From the NCBI RefSeq assembly GCF_003350925.1, contig NZ_KZ857173.1:372001-436000 (forward strand): a stretch of 64,000 nucleotides of DNA. The letters are read 5' to 3'. Numbering within the stretch: position 1 is the first letter of the stretch; the number at the start of each line of letters is the position of its first letter. The DNA is from Dyella tabacisoli (GTDB taxonomy: Bacteria; Pseudomonadota; Gammaproteobacteria; Xanthomonadales; Rhodanobacteraceae). The notes beneath the pieces are model-generated. The model saw only the letters and a list, made by a program, of their open reading frames with translations, ran no database searches and was not told the origin of the DNA. The translations under genes were made by a program, and so were the position numbers. This document shows, piece by piece, positions 7,583 through 16,399 of this stretch.

Positions 7583-10129
7583 TCAAGGTGCCGCCGTGGT
7601 GAGCAACCGCTGACGTTCAAACAATAGCTTCTCGAAGCTTGGCGGCGGCAGTGGTCGGCAGAATAGGTATCCCTGCAGCTCATCGCAGTGATTGGCCTGC
7701 AGAAAACGCAGATGTTGCTCGATCTCCACCCCTTCGGCCACTACCCCACGCTTGAGGCGGTGCGCCATCTCAATCGTGGTACGCACAATGGCCTCGTCGT
7801 CGGGGTCTACACCGATATTACGCACAAAGCTTTGATCTATCTTGATGCGATCGGCAGGCAGCTTGCGCAGGTAATCCAGCGAGGCCGCGCCGGTGCCGAA
7901 GTCGTCAATGGCGATGCGGCAACCCAGCCGGCGCAGTCCTTGCAGATTCTCGATCAGGTTGGGCGCGGCCTTGATGCTGATACTTTCGGTGACTTCCATT
8001 TCCAGCAAATTGGCATCCAGCCCGGTCTCGTCCAATACACCGGACACTATCTCCAGCAAGTTGGACTGCATTAGCTGCACCGCCGACAAATTCACGCCCA
8101 GACGCAACCGCAAGCCAAATTGCTGCTCCCAGGCCTGCGCTTGCCGGCAGGCGGTGCGCAATACCCATTCACCGATCGAGACGATCAGGCCGGTCTCCTC
8201 TGCCAAGGGGATGAAAAAGCCTGGGCCAATGAAGCCGAGCTCGGGATGCTCCCAGCGCACCAGCGCCTCCATGCCCACGATGTCTTCACTGATCGCATCC
8301 ACCTGCGGCTGATAGAACACCCGTAGCTCACCATTGTGCTCGGCGTGGCGTAGGCGGGATTTAAGCGCAAGATTTTGCTGCTGGGCTTGTTCAGTACTGA
8401 CCTCATAGATCTGAAAATTGTTGCGTCCCAGGCTCTTGGCCGCATACATCGCCTCGTCGGCGTGCTTGAGCAGAGTTTCGGCATCGGCCGCGTCATCGGG
8501 AAAGAAGCTGACGCCAATAGAGGCGGTGACCTGTAATTCGGTGCCATCGTCGATGCGTAGTGGAGCCTCCATCACTTGAACAATCTTTTCGGCAATGCGC
8601 AGCACATCTTCGCTTTTCACGATATGTCGCAGAATCACTACAAACTCGTCACCGGCATAACGGGCCACGGTGTCGGAGGCACGCACGCTTGTGCGCAAGC
8701 GCTGCGTCGTCGTCACCAGCACCTGGTCACCAATCGTGTGACCGAGCGTATCGTTGATGGTCTTGAAGCGATCCAGATCCACGAACAACATGGCGAAACA
8801 CTCGCCGGTGCGATTGGCCTCGCGGATGACCATGTCCAGACGGTCATTGAACAATAAACGGTTAGGCAAGCCGGTAAGTGCGTCCAGCAATCCTTCCGCG
8901 CGCCCTTGCTCCCGTGTGCGGCGCAGTTCCAACGCGTGAGCAAAACGGGCAGCGGCGCAGCGCAAGACCGGCTCGATGATCTTCAGCTCACCGAACGGCT
9001 GACGCGTGCCAGCCAATAATGCACCGAGCACGTTGTGCCGCTCGTCCAAAAGAGGCAACCCGGCGAAACCGCTCAAGCTGAGTTGTTCCAGCAGCGGGTC
9101 CATCGTAGCCAATCGACCGGCATCGCTCTGGTGCAACATGGCCTGCCCTGCCAACACCAACCGCAACGAACTTTGCAGACTTGGACCCGGCCAGGCCAGT
9201 TCGTCGCCACGCCAAAGTTGCACGAGTTGCGCTGGCGCACCGCTATCCTCCGGCCTGGCAAACCAGACGGCGAGGTAGTCCAGGCTCAATTCCTCGTACA
9301 ACAAACGAGCGGCGCTCGCGAGACCTTCGTCGTCGTTGCTGGAACTAAACGTGCGCGCAACCAAGTGCAACGCCACCTCGGCACGCATGTAAGCTTGATC
9401 GCTGCGGAATACCAACGCCACCACATCGCGGCCGCTATGCCGCACCCGTCTTGCGCTCACTTCCCCGCTGTCGAAACCGCGTACGGAACGTCGTCGACAA
9501 ACATGCCAGTGACGCGTGTCGTCCACCAGGTTTTGAGTGGCCACCCCGTCTTCGAAAGACAACACTTCATGTAATGGCAGCTCAAGCAAGCCCGCTGCCG
9601 GCAGACCGCTGTGCCGAATCAGGGCAGGACTCAACTCAAGCACTCTGTCGCGAATCGGATCGGCGATCAGCCATTCGTTATCGACATCCTCGAATGCGTA
9701 GCGATAATCCCAGGCCTCCAGCTCCGATGGCACGCCCTTAGCGGCCAAAGGCTCGGTGCGTTGCAACCACCGCCAGCGCGCCACCAATTCGCTATCGATC
9801 TGGGATGCGTAAAGCCAATCGAGCACACCGGCCGGTAGCTGCGATGGCTTCAATGCTGCGTCCGCAGTCAATACGGCAATCAGGGGCGCATCGGCACACG
9901 CCGGCACATGTCGCAAAGATTCAACACAGGCAAGCGCATCACGACCATCGCCAGCAAACACCACCACGATGAGTGAAATCGGCGGCCGCCCTTCCAGCAA
10001 GGTGCTGGCGTGTGCCGCATCTCTGGCCAAATGAACCGTGAGCTGCCCTTCACGATCCAGCGTGTCAAAAAGTGCACGGCGTAGCTCGCGCTGCGCAGCC
10101 ACTACGAGGATGCCGGCAGGTATCGTCAT
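7583..10129 (-). CDS. GGDEF-EAL cyclic-di-GMP protein with N-terminal pseudo-receiver
   Basis: An 848-aa putative cyclic-di-GMP enzyme. Domains in order: a CheY-like fold at 1-125, a linker/PAS-like region at about 150-250, a GAF-like region at about 270-400, GGDEF at about 425-590 and EAL at about 605-845. The receiver-like part lacks the phospho-acceptor Asp (hydrophobic VVVFAGDG at that place) and the conserved Lys, so it is probably not phosphorylated. The cyclase motif reads AGDEF (residue 492), a variant often still active. The EAL domain is intact: EALVRW at 621, DDFGTGAASLDYL and a KIDQSF box. Phosphodiesterase activity is therefore likely, with GGDEF either active or GTP-sensing. It starts 7 bases after the preceding hypothetical gene. 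Confidence 0.9.
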   Translation of the reverse strand: MTIPAGILVVAAQRELRRALFDTLDREGQLTVHLARDAAHASTLLEGRPPISLIVVVFAGDGRDALACVESLRHVPACADAPLIAVLTADAALKPSQLPAGVLDWLYASQIDSELVARWRWLQRTEPLAAKGVPSELEAWDYRYAFEDVDNEWLIADPIRDRVLELSPALIRHSGLPAAGLLELPLHEVLSFEDGVATQNLVDDTRHWHVCRRRSVRGFDSGEVSARRVRHSGRDVVALVFRSDQAYMRAEVALHLVARTFSSSNDDEGLASAARLLYEELSLDYLAVWFARPEDSGAPAQLVQLWRGDELAWPGPSLQSSLRLVLAGQAMLHQSDAGRLATMDPLLEQLSLSGFAGLPLLDERHNVLGALLAGTRQPFGELKIIEPVLRCAAARFAHALELRRTREQGRAEGLLDALTGLPNRLLFNDRLDMVIREANRTGECFAMLFVDLDRFKTINDTLGHTIGDQVLVTTTQRLRTSVRASDTVARYAGDEFVVILRHIVKSEDVLRIAEKIVQVMEAPLRIDDGTELQVTASIGVSFFPDDAADAETLLKHADEAMYAAKSLGRNNFQIYEVSTEQAQQQNLALKSRLRHAEHNGELRVFYQPQVDAISEDIVGMEALVRWEHPELGFIGPGFFIPLAEETGLIVSIGEWVLRTACRQAQAWEQQFGLRLRLGVNLSAVQLMQSNLLEIVSGVLDETGLDANLLEMEVTESISIKAAPNLIENLQGLRRLGCRIAIDDFGTGAASLDYLRKLPADRIKIDQSFVRNIGVDPDDEAIVRTTIEMAHRLKRGVVAEGVEIEQHLRFLQANHCDELQGYLFCRPLPPPSFEKLLFERQRLLTTAAP

Positions 10130-10136
10130 CGGGGAG

Positions 10137-10631
10137 TCAGAGCAGCCAGCGGCCGTCGCGTAAACGCGGCCGCAGCTCCGGCTTGATGGCACAGCTCACA
10201 CGCGCAATTACATCGTTCAGGCTATCGACCAGTGCCGTCGGCGCATCAAGCAAGACAACCCGACGCACATGCCCCTTCTGCACGCGAGCCAACTGGCGCA
10301 GCAAGCTGAGATCCGTCGCCGGCAAAGGTAGCTGCACACCGCGCAGCAGATAAACGCCGAAGTGAATGCTTTGTTGCACTAGACGCAAAACCTGACTCAA
10401 TCGCTGGCTGCCCGGCACCCGCGCATGCGCATCGCGCAGGCTGTCCAGCCCGATCTCAGGCTGCCAAAGGTAGACCGATTGCCCGGTATGCCTTACCAGC
10501 ACCCTGAGCTGATCGATCAAGACCTCGGTATCGCCTCCTTCGAGCGCAACCAGGCTGCCGGGGGCAGCAAGAATACGTTCGAAAATTTCGGTACCCGTCT
10601 GGGTCGGAGCCGTGGTCAAGGTCATGTTCAT
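10137..10631 (-). CDS. Hypothetical protein upstream of the GGDEF-EAL gene
   Basis: A 164-aa soluble protein that I do not recognise. It has no signal peptide or membrane segment. It alternates hydrophobic strands (SLVALEGG, SVYLWQPEIG, FGVYLLRGVQ, RRVVLLDAP) with helices, which suggests an alpha/beta fold such as a degenerate P-loop/RecA-like or receiver-like domain, but no nucleotide-binding motif is present. The start at 10631 (MNMTLTT) is a choice among weak options; a TTG at 10667 is the alternative and neither has a strong ribosome-binding site. Its stop is only 7 bases from the GGDEF-EAL start, so the two are very probably co-transcribed and may act together. Confidence 0.7.
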   Translation of the reverse strand: MNMTLTTAPTQTGTEIFERILAAPGSLVALEGGDTEVLIDQLRVLVRHTGQSVYLWQPEIGLDSLRDAHARVPGSQRLSQVLRLVQQSIHFGVYLLRGVQLPLPATDLSLLRQLARVQKGHVRRVVLLDAPTALVDSLNDVIARVSCAIKPELRPRLRDGRWLL

Positions 10632-10892
10632 TGCATCGTAAAGTACGCACTCTTTGAGGAATCGCAATAGCGACGAGCAAGCCTCGTGCTATTTGCCAGC
10701 CAATTCCATGCGTTAGTGCACAGGGTGGGGAGCGGCCCAATTACGCTGCCCTTTCACATAAGTCCCATCCCCAATCGCCTTGCTCAGCGCTTTTACGGAA
10801 TTTTCATGACTGAGCCGCCCACCCCTGCCGTCTCGCAATCATCGCTACGGGAAGGTATGGTGCAACGATTCTCAGCCACGCTTTATATCCCT

Positions 10893-12989
10893 ATGTTCGA
10901 AGGATTGCGCTTCAATCACTGGAAAACGAGCCTGGACGACAGCGGTGTTGTCACCTTGTCCCTCGATCGGGCTCAAAGCAGCGTGAACGCCATATCGCGC
11001 GCCGTACTCGACGAACTGGGCCAAATCATCGAACGGCTGGCGATCGAAAAGCCGGCCGGCGTACTGATTCATTCCGCCAAACCCTTTGGTTTCGCGGTCG
11101 GTGCCGATATCAAGGAATTTGTCGAGTACGCGAAACACGGCACGGTACTGGAAAATATCGAGAACGGTCAGGGTGTATACGAGGCACTGGCGCGCCTGCC
11201 CTGCCCCACTGTCGCGGCCATACACGGCGCCTGCATGGGTGGCGGTACCGAGCTGATCCTGGCCTGCCGCCAGCGCATCGCCGCAGACGACGATAAAACC
11301 CGCATCGGCCTACCTGAGGTCATGCTGGGCATACACCCAGGCTGGGGCGGTACCGCACGCTTGCCAAGGCTTATCGGCGCGACGGAAGCCCTGCCGGTGA
11401 TGCTCACCGGTAAAGCGCTGTCGGCCAAGCGCGCGCTGGCCCTGGGTCTCGTCGATCGGCTGGCGCCTGCCGACGAATTGCTGGCCGAAGCCCGCAGCTT
11501 GCTGCGCCGCCCGCAATCGCGCCCATTCGCGCTACGCGCAAAGGCCTGGGCGACCAACATCTGGCCGGTGCGTCAATTGTTAGCCCCGATGGTACTCAAG
11601 CAGACCGCCGCCAAGGTACGCAAGGAGCACTACCCCGCCCCTTTCGCCATGATCGAAGTATGGCGACGCGGTAATTCCAGCATGCAGCAGAGACTGAAAC
11701 TGGAAGCCCGCTCAGTCGCCAAACTGGCCGAAACCAGCACAGCGCAAAACCTGATCCGGGTGTTTTTTCTGCAAGAACGCCTGAAGGCTCAGGGTAGCGG
11801 TGTCGAACACGATATTGAGCGCGTACACGTCGTCGGTGCCGGCGTCATGGGCGGCGACATCGCAGCGTGGGCAGCCTTCAAAGGCTTTCAGGTGACCTTG
11901 CAAGACCGGGAGATGAAGTACATCCAACCCGCACTCGACCGTGCGCGGCAGTTGTACGAAAAGAAACTCAAAGCGCCAGCCAAGGTCGAGGCAGCTCTCG
12001 CCCGCCTGCGTGCCGATGTCGAGGGCAAAGGCGTAAGCACCGCAGATCTGGCGATTGAGGCGATCTACGAGAACGCCGAAGCCAAGCAAGCACTCTACGC
12101 AACCATCGAACCGCAGTTTCAGGCCGCTGAAATTCTTGCCAGCAATACCTCAAGCATTCCACTCGATGAGCTACGCCAGGGCCTGAAAGCACCTCAGCGC
12201 TTTCTTGGACTGCATTTTTTCAACCCAGTGGCGCAGATGCCGCTAGTCGAAGTGGTGCGGCACGACCAGTTAGACCCATCCATCGAAAAACGGGCGCTGG
12301 CGTTCTGCAAGGCGATCGGCAAGCTACCGGTGGCCGTCAAAGGCACGCCGGGCTTTCTGGTCAATCGCATCTTGATGCCCTATCTGCTCGAAGCCATGCG
12401 CCTGCACAGCGAGGGGGTGCCTGGCCCTGTGCTGGACAAGGAAGCAAAGAAGTTCGGCATGCCGATGGGGCCTATCGAACTGGCTGACACCGTCGGATTG
12501 GACGTTTGCGCATCCGTCGGTAAGGAGCTGGCTCCCTTTCTCGGGCTAGAGTTGCCGACGGGGCTGGAGGACAAGCTGCAAAGCGGCAAGCGCGGCAAGA
12601 AAGACGGCCAGGGCCTATACGTATGGCAGGAGGGCAAACCCATCAAGCCCGAAGTAGATCCTGATTACGTGACACCCCCTGACCTGCAAGACCGCATGAT
12701 TCTGCCGATGGTAAACGAGGCCGTGGCCTGCCTCACCGAAGGCGTGGTTGATGATGCCGACTTGCTCGATGCCGGCGTCATCTTCGGTACCGGCTTCGCC
12801 CCCTTCCGTGGCGGCCCCATCCAGTATTTGCGGGCCGAAGGTGTTAGCGTCCTCAAGAGCAAATTAGAAACGTTGGCACAACGCTACGGAGAGCGTTTCT
12901 CGCCCAAGAGCGGCTGGGATCATCCCGCGCTGACGCAGAGCGAGCTCGACCTTCCTGCCCATCAGGCGGCACCATCGGACAACGATTGA
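10893..12989 (+). CDS. Multifunctional 3-hydroxyacyl-CoA dehydrogenase / enoyl-CoA hydratase (FadB/FadJ-like)
   Basis: The alpha subunit of fatty-acid beta-oxidation, which hydrates enoyl-CoA and oxidises 3-hydroxyacyl-CoA with NAD. From the chosen ATG it is 698 aa. The crotonase domain (1-190) has the oxyanion segment FAVGADIKEF, GACMGGGTE and PEVMLGIHPGWGG. The NAD-binding domain begins near 310 with VHVVGAGVMGGDIA, followed by GLHFFNPVAQMPLVEVV and two C-terminal 3HCDH regions. The start MFEGLRF is chosen by similarity to xanthomonad homologues; the frame is open upstream and an ATG at 10806 would add 29 residues. No thiolase gene adjoins it, so the partner must lie elsewhere. Whether it is FadB or FadJ cannot be told from this window. 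Confidence 0.9.
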   Translation: MFEGLRFNHWKTSLDDSGVVTLSLDRAQSSVNAISRAVLDELGQIIERLAIEKPAGVLIHSAKPFGFAVGADIKEFVEYAKHGTVLENIENGQGVYEALARLPCPTVAAIHGACMGGGTELILACRQRIAADDDKTRIGLPEVMLGIHPGWGGTARLPRLIGATEALPVMLTGKALSAKRALALGLVDRLAPADELLAEARSLLRRPQSRPFALRAKAWATNIWPVRQLLAPMVLKQTAAKVRKEHYPAPFAMIEVWRRGNSSMQQRLKLEARSVAKLAETSTAQNLIRVFFLQERLKAQGSGVEHDIERVHVVGAGVMGGDIAAWAAFKGFQVTLQDREMKYIQPALDRARQLYEKKLKAPAKVEAALARLRADVEGKGVSTADLAIEAIYENAEAKQALYATIEPQFQAAEILASNTSSIPLDELRQGLKAPQRFLGLHFFNPVAQMPLVEVVRHDQLDPSIEKRALAFCKAIGKLPVAVKGTPGFLVNRILMPYLLEAMRLHSEGVPGPVLDKEAKKFGMPMGPIELADTVGLDVCASVGKELAPFLGLELPTGLEDKLQSGKRGKKDGQGLYVWQEGKPIKPEVDPDYVTPPDLQDRMILPMVNEAVACLTEGVVDDADLLDAGVIFGTGFAPFRGGPIQYLRAEGVSVLKSKLETLAQRYGERFSPKSGWDHPALTQSELDLPAHQAAPSDND

Positions 12990-13011
12990 AATCACCCTCC
13001 ATGAAGACCAA

Positions 13012-13037
13012 AAGCCCGGCTTTAGGCCGGGCTTTTT
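13012..13037. terminator. Bidirectional intrinsic terminator
   Basis: The stem agcccggc (13013-13020) / gccgggct (13026-13033) with a 5-base loop is followed by tttt on the plus strand. An A-run on the left gives TTTT on the minus strand. It sits between the convergent fadB-like and DUF2058 genes and can serve both. Confidence 0.85.
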
Positions 13038-13062
13038 CGTTATTGCCTTAACGGGTCGGACA

Positions 13063-13656
13063 TCACCACATCAAATCGTCAGGCACTCCGTCATCACCGA
13101 CCCCAGTCGCGCCCGGCTCGACCAGCAACGCCAACTGCTGTGCATCCAGGTCACGCACCTGTTCAGCCACTTCTCGACTGACCAGCAGATAGCGCCCCGC
13201 CTGCTGCACCACACCCAATTCGCCGGCATTAAGAGCCGCCAATTGAGCGGCATCGACATGCATACGGCGAATTTTCCCGCCGTACTCGAAGTGGCGAACC
13301 TGATCGGCATCGGCCTTGTTCAACACGTTCCCGCTGAGCAATTGCTGGATTTTCTGCTTACGCTCACGCTTGATCCGTGCCAGCTCGGCGGCTTCCTGTT
13401 CGGCGCGCTTGCGCTCGCCGGCTTCGGTCTGGGCACGAATCGCATAGGCCCTGGCCAGATCAATTTCGTCCTGACTCTTGCCTGGCACGTGCCCCTTATG
13501 AGGCGGTCGGGCGCCCTGCGGTTTGTTGCCGCCGCCTTGAGGCTTGCTGCCCTTATACGGCGGCTTGCCACCCTGCTGCGGTGACGGACGCTTTTGCTCG
13601 GTAACCTGTTTGACGATGCCGCTCTTTAGCAGCTGATCGCGCAGGGATTCGGCCAT
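13063..13656 (-). CDS. DUF2058 family protein (YaiL-like)
   Basis: A 197-aa cytoplasmic protein of the DUF2058 family. It begins MAESLRDQLLKSGIV and has a glycine/proline/lysine-rich low-complexity segment at about 25-62 and an extended charged helix at about 75-115 (ERKRAEQEAAELARIKRE). The C-terminal domain (about 120-197) carries the family features GNVLNKADAD and GRYLLVSREVAEQV. Function is unknown. The start at 13656 is chosen because the family's MxSLRDQL N-terminus begins there; upstream in-frame codons have no support. It ends in the bidirectional terminator shared with the fadB-like gene. Confidence 0.9.
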   Translation of the reverse strand: MAESLRDQLLKSGIVKQVTEQKRPSPQQGGKPPYKGSKPQGGGNKPQGARPPHKGHVPGKSQDEIDLARAYAIRAQTEAGERKRAEQEAAELARIKRERKQKIQQLLSGNVLNKADADQVRHFEYGGKIRRMHVDAAQLAALNAGELGVVQQAGRYLLVSREVAEQVRDLDAQQLALLVEPGATGVGDDGVPDDLMW

Positions 13657-13735
13657 GATCGGAACTCGTTGGTAGTTGCGTTGAACGGATACGCGTAGAA
13701 CACAGGGAGTGAAGTATGGGGAATGAAGTACAGGG

Positions 13736-13954
13736 TCAATAATGCGGCGGCGGCGGCTCGCTATGCGGATCGTCGCCATGCGATACGCGCATGGACGAAA
13801 GCTCGTTGCGCAAATCGCGAATCAACCGTTCCAGCATCGCGATACGCTGCGATTGCTCCGCATCGGCGCTCGCCAGCGCATTCACCGTATCGTCGATAAA
13901 GGTGAGCCGCACTTCCAGCTCGGTCAGACGTTGGTCCAATGACAGATCATTCAC
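13736..13954 (-). CDS. slyX: SlyX homologue
   Basis: A 72-aa coiled-coil protein of the SlyX family (function unclear). Heptad-like leucines run through residues 5-55 (LDQRLTELEVRL, QRIAMLERLIRDLRNEL). The tail is the typical proline-rich short end (PPPPHY). It starts at a GTG two bases after the ugd stop codon, so it is probably translated from the ugd message. Confidence 0.88.
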   Translation of the reverse strand: MNDLSLDQRLTELEVRLTFIDDTVNALASADAEQSQRIAMLERLIRDLRNELSSMRVSHGDDPHSEPPPPHY

Positions 13955-13956
13955 TA

Positions 13957-15294
13957 TCAGGCTCTCAGACTGCGGCCGCGACCGATGCCGTAATACGCCA
14001 AGCCAGCCTCCTCGACCTGAACCGGATCGTACAGATTGCGGCCATCGAAGATCGCGGGACTGGCCAGCGCTGCGCGAATGCGATTGAAATCAGGGCTGCG
14101 AAAAGCTTTCCACTCGGTAACGATAGCCAGTACATCGGCCTTTTCCAGCGCTTGGTAAGCGCTGTCGCACAACTGCAAATTCGGCTGCTCGCCGTAAATG
14201 CGCCGAGTTTCCTCGCTCGCCTGTGGATCGAAAGCCCGTACCTTTGCCCCAGCCTTCCACAAGGCCTCCATCAGATGGCGGCTGGACGCCTCGCGCATAT
14301 CGTCGGTATTGGGCTTAAACGCCAACCCCCACAGCGCGATGGTCTTGCCGGCAAGTTGGCCCTCGAAGTGACGCGAAATGAGCTCAAACAGCTTGCTCTT
14401 CTGATCGCGGTTCACTGCCTCGACGGCATTAAGCAAACGTGCGTCGTAACCCACATCGCGCGCGGTGTGTTCCAACGCCTGCACATCCTTGGGGAAGCAT
14501 GAACCGCCGTAACCGGCACCCGGATAGATGAAGTGATAGCCAATGCGCGGATCCGAACCGATACCTTGCCGCACCAGCTCTACGTCGGCGCCCACTCGCT
14601 CGGCGATATTGGCGATTTCATTCATGAAACTGATCTTGGTCGCCAGCATCGCATTTGCTGCATATTTGGTCAGCTCAGCCGAACGCTCATCCATGACCAC
14701 CGTGCGCTCGTGGTTGCGATTGAACGGCGCATATAACTTGCGCAGCACGCCTACCGCACGCTCGCTGGAGCTGCCGATGATGATGCGGTCGGGGCGCAGG
14801 CAATCCTCTACCGCGTCGCCCTCTTTCAGAAACTCAGGATTGGACACCACGTCGAATTCGACGGGCACGCCACGCACTATCAGTTCAGCCGCTACCGCCT
14901 TGCTCACCCGGTCAGCCGTACCCACCGGTACCGTGGACTTATTCACCACTACCGCGTAGCGGTTTAAGTGTTGACCGATGGTCCTGGCGACACCGAGCAC
15001 ATACTGTAAATCTGCGCTGCCATCCTCATCGGGCGGTGTGCCGACGGCAATGAAAATCACTTGTCCATGAGCGATGGCCGGCAGCGGATCGGTGGTGAAA
15101 TCCAGTTGGCCGCTGGCATGGTTGCGCTTGACGATCGCCTCCAGGCCGGGTTCGTAGATCGGAATTTCACCTCGTTTCAGGCGCTCGATCTTGCCCACGT
15201 CGATATCGACGCAGACCACGTGATTGCCCATCTCAGCCATGCACGCACCGGTAACCAGCCCTACATAGCCGGTGCCAAAAACGGTGATATTCAT
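13957..15294 (-). CDS. ugd: UDP-glucose 6-dehydrogenase
   Basis: Ugd oxidises UDP-glucose to UDP-glucuronate with NAD, supplying precursors for exopolysaccharide and lipid A modification. The protein is 445 aa. An N-terminal Rossmann domain starts with [16 protein letters not shown]. The catalytic-loop region [14 protein letters not shown] carries the nucleophilic cysteine near residue 260. The C-terminal UDP-binding domain contains [16 protein letters not shown]. Two ATGs lie in tandem (15297 and 15294); the second is given. slyX follows 2 bases later. Confidence 0.96.
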   Translation of the reverse strand: MNITVFGTGYVGLVTGACMAEMGNHVVCVDIDVGKIERLKRGEIPIYEPGLEAIVKRNHASGQLDFTTDPLPAIAHGQVIFIAVGTPPDEDGSADLQYVLGVARTIGQHLNRYAVVVNKSTVPVGTADRVSKAVAAELIVRGVPVEFDVVSNPEFLKEGDAVEDCLRPDRIIIGSSSERAVGVLRKLYAPFNRNHERTVVMDERSAELTKYAANAMLATKISFMNEIANIAERVGADVELVRQGIGSDPRIGYHFIYPGAGYGGSCFPKDVQALEHTARDVGYDARLLNAVEAVNRDQKSKLFELISRHFEGQLAGKTIALWGLAFKPNTDDMREASSRHLMEALWKAGAKVRAFDPQASEETRRIYGEQPNLQLCDSAYQALEKADVLAIVTEWKAFRSPDFNRIRAALASPAIFDGRNLYDPVQVEEAGLAYYGIGRGRSLRA

Positions 15295-15379
15295 CATCGA
15301 GGGGGAAATCTCATGAACAAGAATCGAAGATTTTAGCAGGCGATGCCGCAAAGCATCGCGCCTGTCTGTGTCGCTAATA

Positions 15380-15414
15380 AAACAAACGGGGCGCGAATCG
15401 CTTCGCGCCCCGTT
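15380..15414 (-). terminator. Intrinsic terminator after the FKBP gene
   Basis: A 13-bp perfect stem (15385-15397 with 15402-15414) around a 4-base loop is followed on the minus strand by TTTGTTTTATT. It lies 40 bases downstream of the FKBP stop and separates it from ugd. Confidence 0.85.
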
Positions 15415-15453
15415 GCTATACCGTAAAACCAGCCTGTTTTAAGTCAGTCTGGC

Positions 15454-16218
15454 TTATTTGCCGGCGCCAGGAGCAGCCTGATCGCCAGCCGGCGTCGGGC
15501 CGGTCTTGACCAAGGTCACGTCAAAAATGATCGTGGCATTCGGCGGGAAACCGTTCTGCGGCTGTGCGCCGTAGGCGATGTTCGACGGAATCACCAGCTT
15601 GTAGTGACCACCGGTCTGCATCAACTGCAGGCCTTCACGGAAACCCGGGATCACGCCAGCGAGCGGGATCGAAGCCGGACCACCACCTTCGTGTTTCGAC
15701 GAATTGTCGAACTCTTCGCCATTGACGAAGCTACCGACGTAGTTGATCTGCACGGTGTCGTTCGGACCCGGACGTGCGCCCGAACCCTGACTGAGTACCT
15801 GGTACTGCAGACCCGAAGCGGTGGTCTTCACGCCCGACACGGACTTGTTCTTGGCCAGGAAGGCATCGCCTTCGCTCTTGTTCTTGCTGGAGACCTGGGT
15901 GTACTCAGCCTTGGCCTTGGCCTGCAACTGGGTCACGAAAGCTTCTTTGGTGGACTTGTACTCGGCCTCGCTCATGGTCGGCTTTTGACCGGAGAGCGCG
16001 GACTGCACTGCCTTACCGACAATGGCCGGATCCACTTCATCGCGCACGATCGGCGGCAACGAGCTGGCCAAGTCCCAACCAACAACGTAGCTGGCCTTGT
16101 TCTTATCAACCGTACCTGCCGCGGCGGTCTTAGCAGCCTGAGCGTGTACGCCAGCGGTCATACCCAGCGCAACAGCCAATGCGGCCGCCGTCAGCGTGGG
16201 ACGCAGAAAATGCTTCAT
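15454..16218 (-). CDS. Periplasmic FKBP-type peptidyl-prolyl isomerase (FkpA/Mip-like)
   Basis: A 254-aa exported cis-trans prolyl isomerase and chaperone. A Sec signal peptide covers residues 1-28 (cleavage after VHA). An FKBP_N dimerisation domain spans about 40-130, with the KNKSEGDAFLAKNK helix, and the FKBP catalytic domain spans about 145-240 (TVQINYVGSFVNGEEFDNS, VIPGFREGLQLM, IPSNIAYGAQ). The start at 16218 has AGGGAG directly upstream. It is transcribed alone, ending in a strong terminator. No sigma-E promoter was found upstream. Confidence 0.92.
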   Translation of the reverse strand: MKHFLRPTLTAAALAVALGMTAGVHAQAAKTAAAGTVDKNKASYVVGWDLASSLPPIVRDEVDPAIVGKAVQSALSGQKPTMSEAEYKSTKEAFVTQLQAKAKAEYTQVSSKNKSEGDAFLAKNKSVSGVKTTASGLQYQVLSQGSGARPGPNDTVQINYVGSFVNGEEFDNSSKHEGGGPASIPLAGVIPGFREGLQLMQTGGHYKLVIPSNIAYGAQPQNGFPPNATIIFDVTLVKTGPTPAGDQAAPGAGK

Positions 16219-16399
16219 GTGAAACTCCCTCATATTGAATGTCCCGGTGCCACCGGACGGGCCTCCCCGATGGAGGCAGCACGCGCATTGTGCGGCGCCT
16301 TTCCTGTCTTAGCAACGAGCAAGCGTTACGACCACTAACTCATAGCAAAGGTTCGTGACGAAATCGAGAATCGTTGATTTTTACGATTTCCCCGCTAAA

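Noticed and set aside
7383-7586. A 67-codon minus-strand frame between the GGDEF-EAL gene and rpoE
   Set aside because: It begins at a TTG without a ribosome-binding site, runs across the sigma-E promoter of rpoE and resembles no known family.
10686-10892. Extended N-terminus of the fadB-like enzyme (69 extra codons)
   Set aside because: The frame is open, but the extension covers the region opposite the start of the divergent hypothetical gene and has no counterpart in the family. The ATG at 10806 remains a weak alternative.
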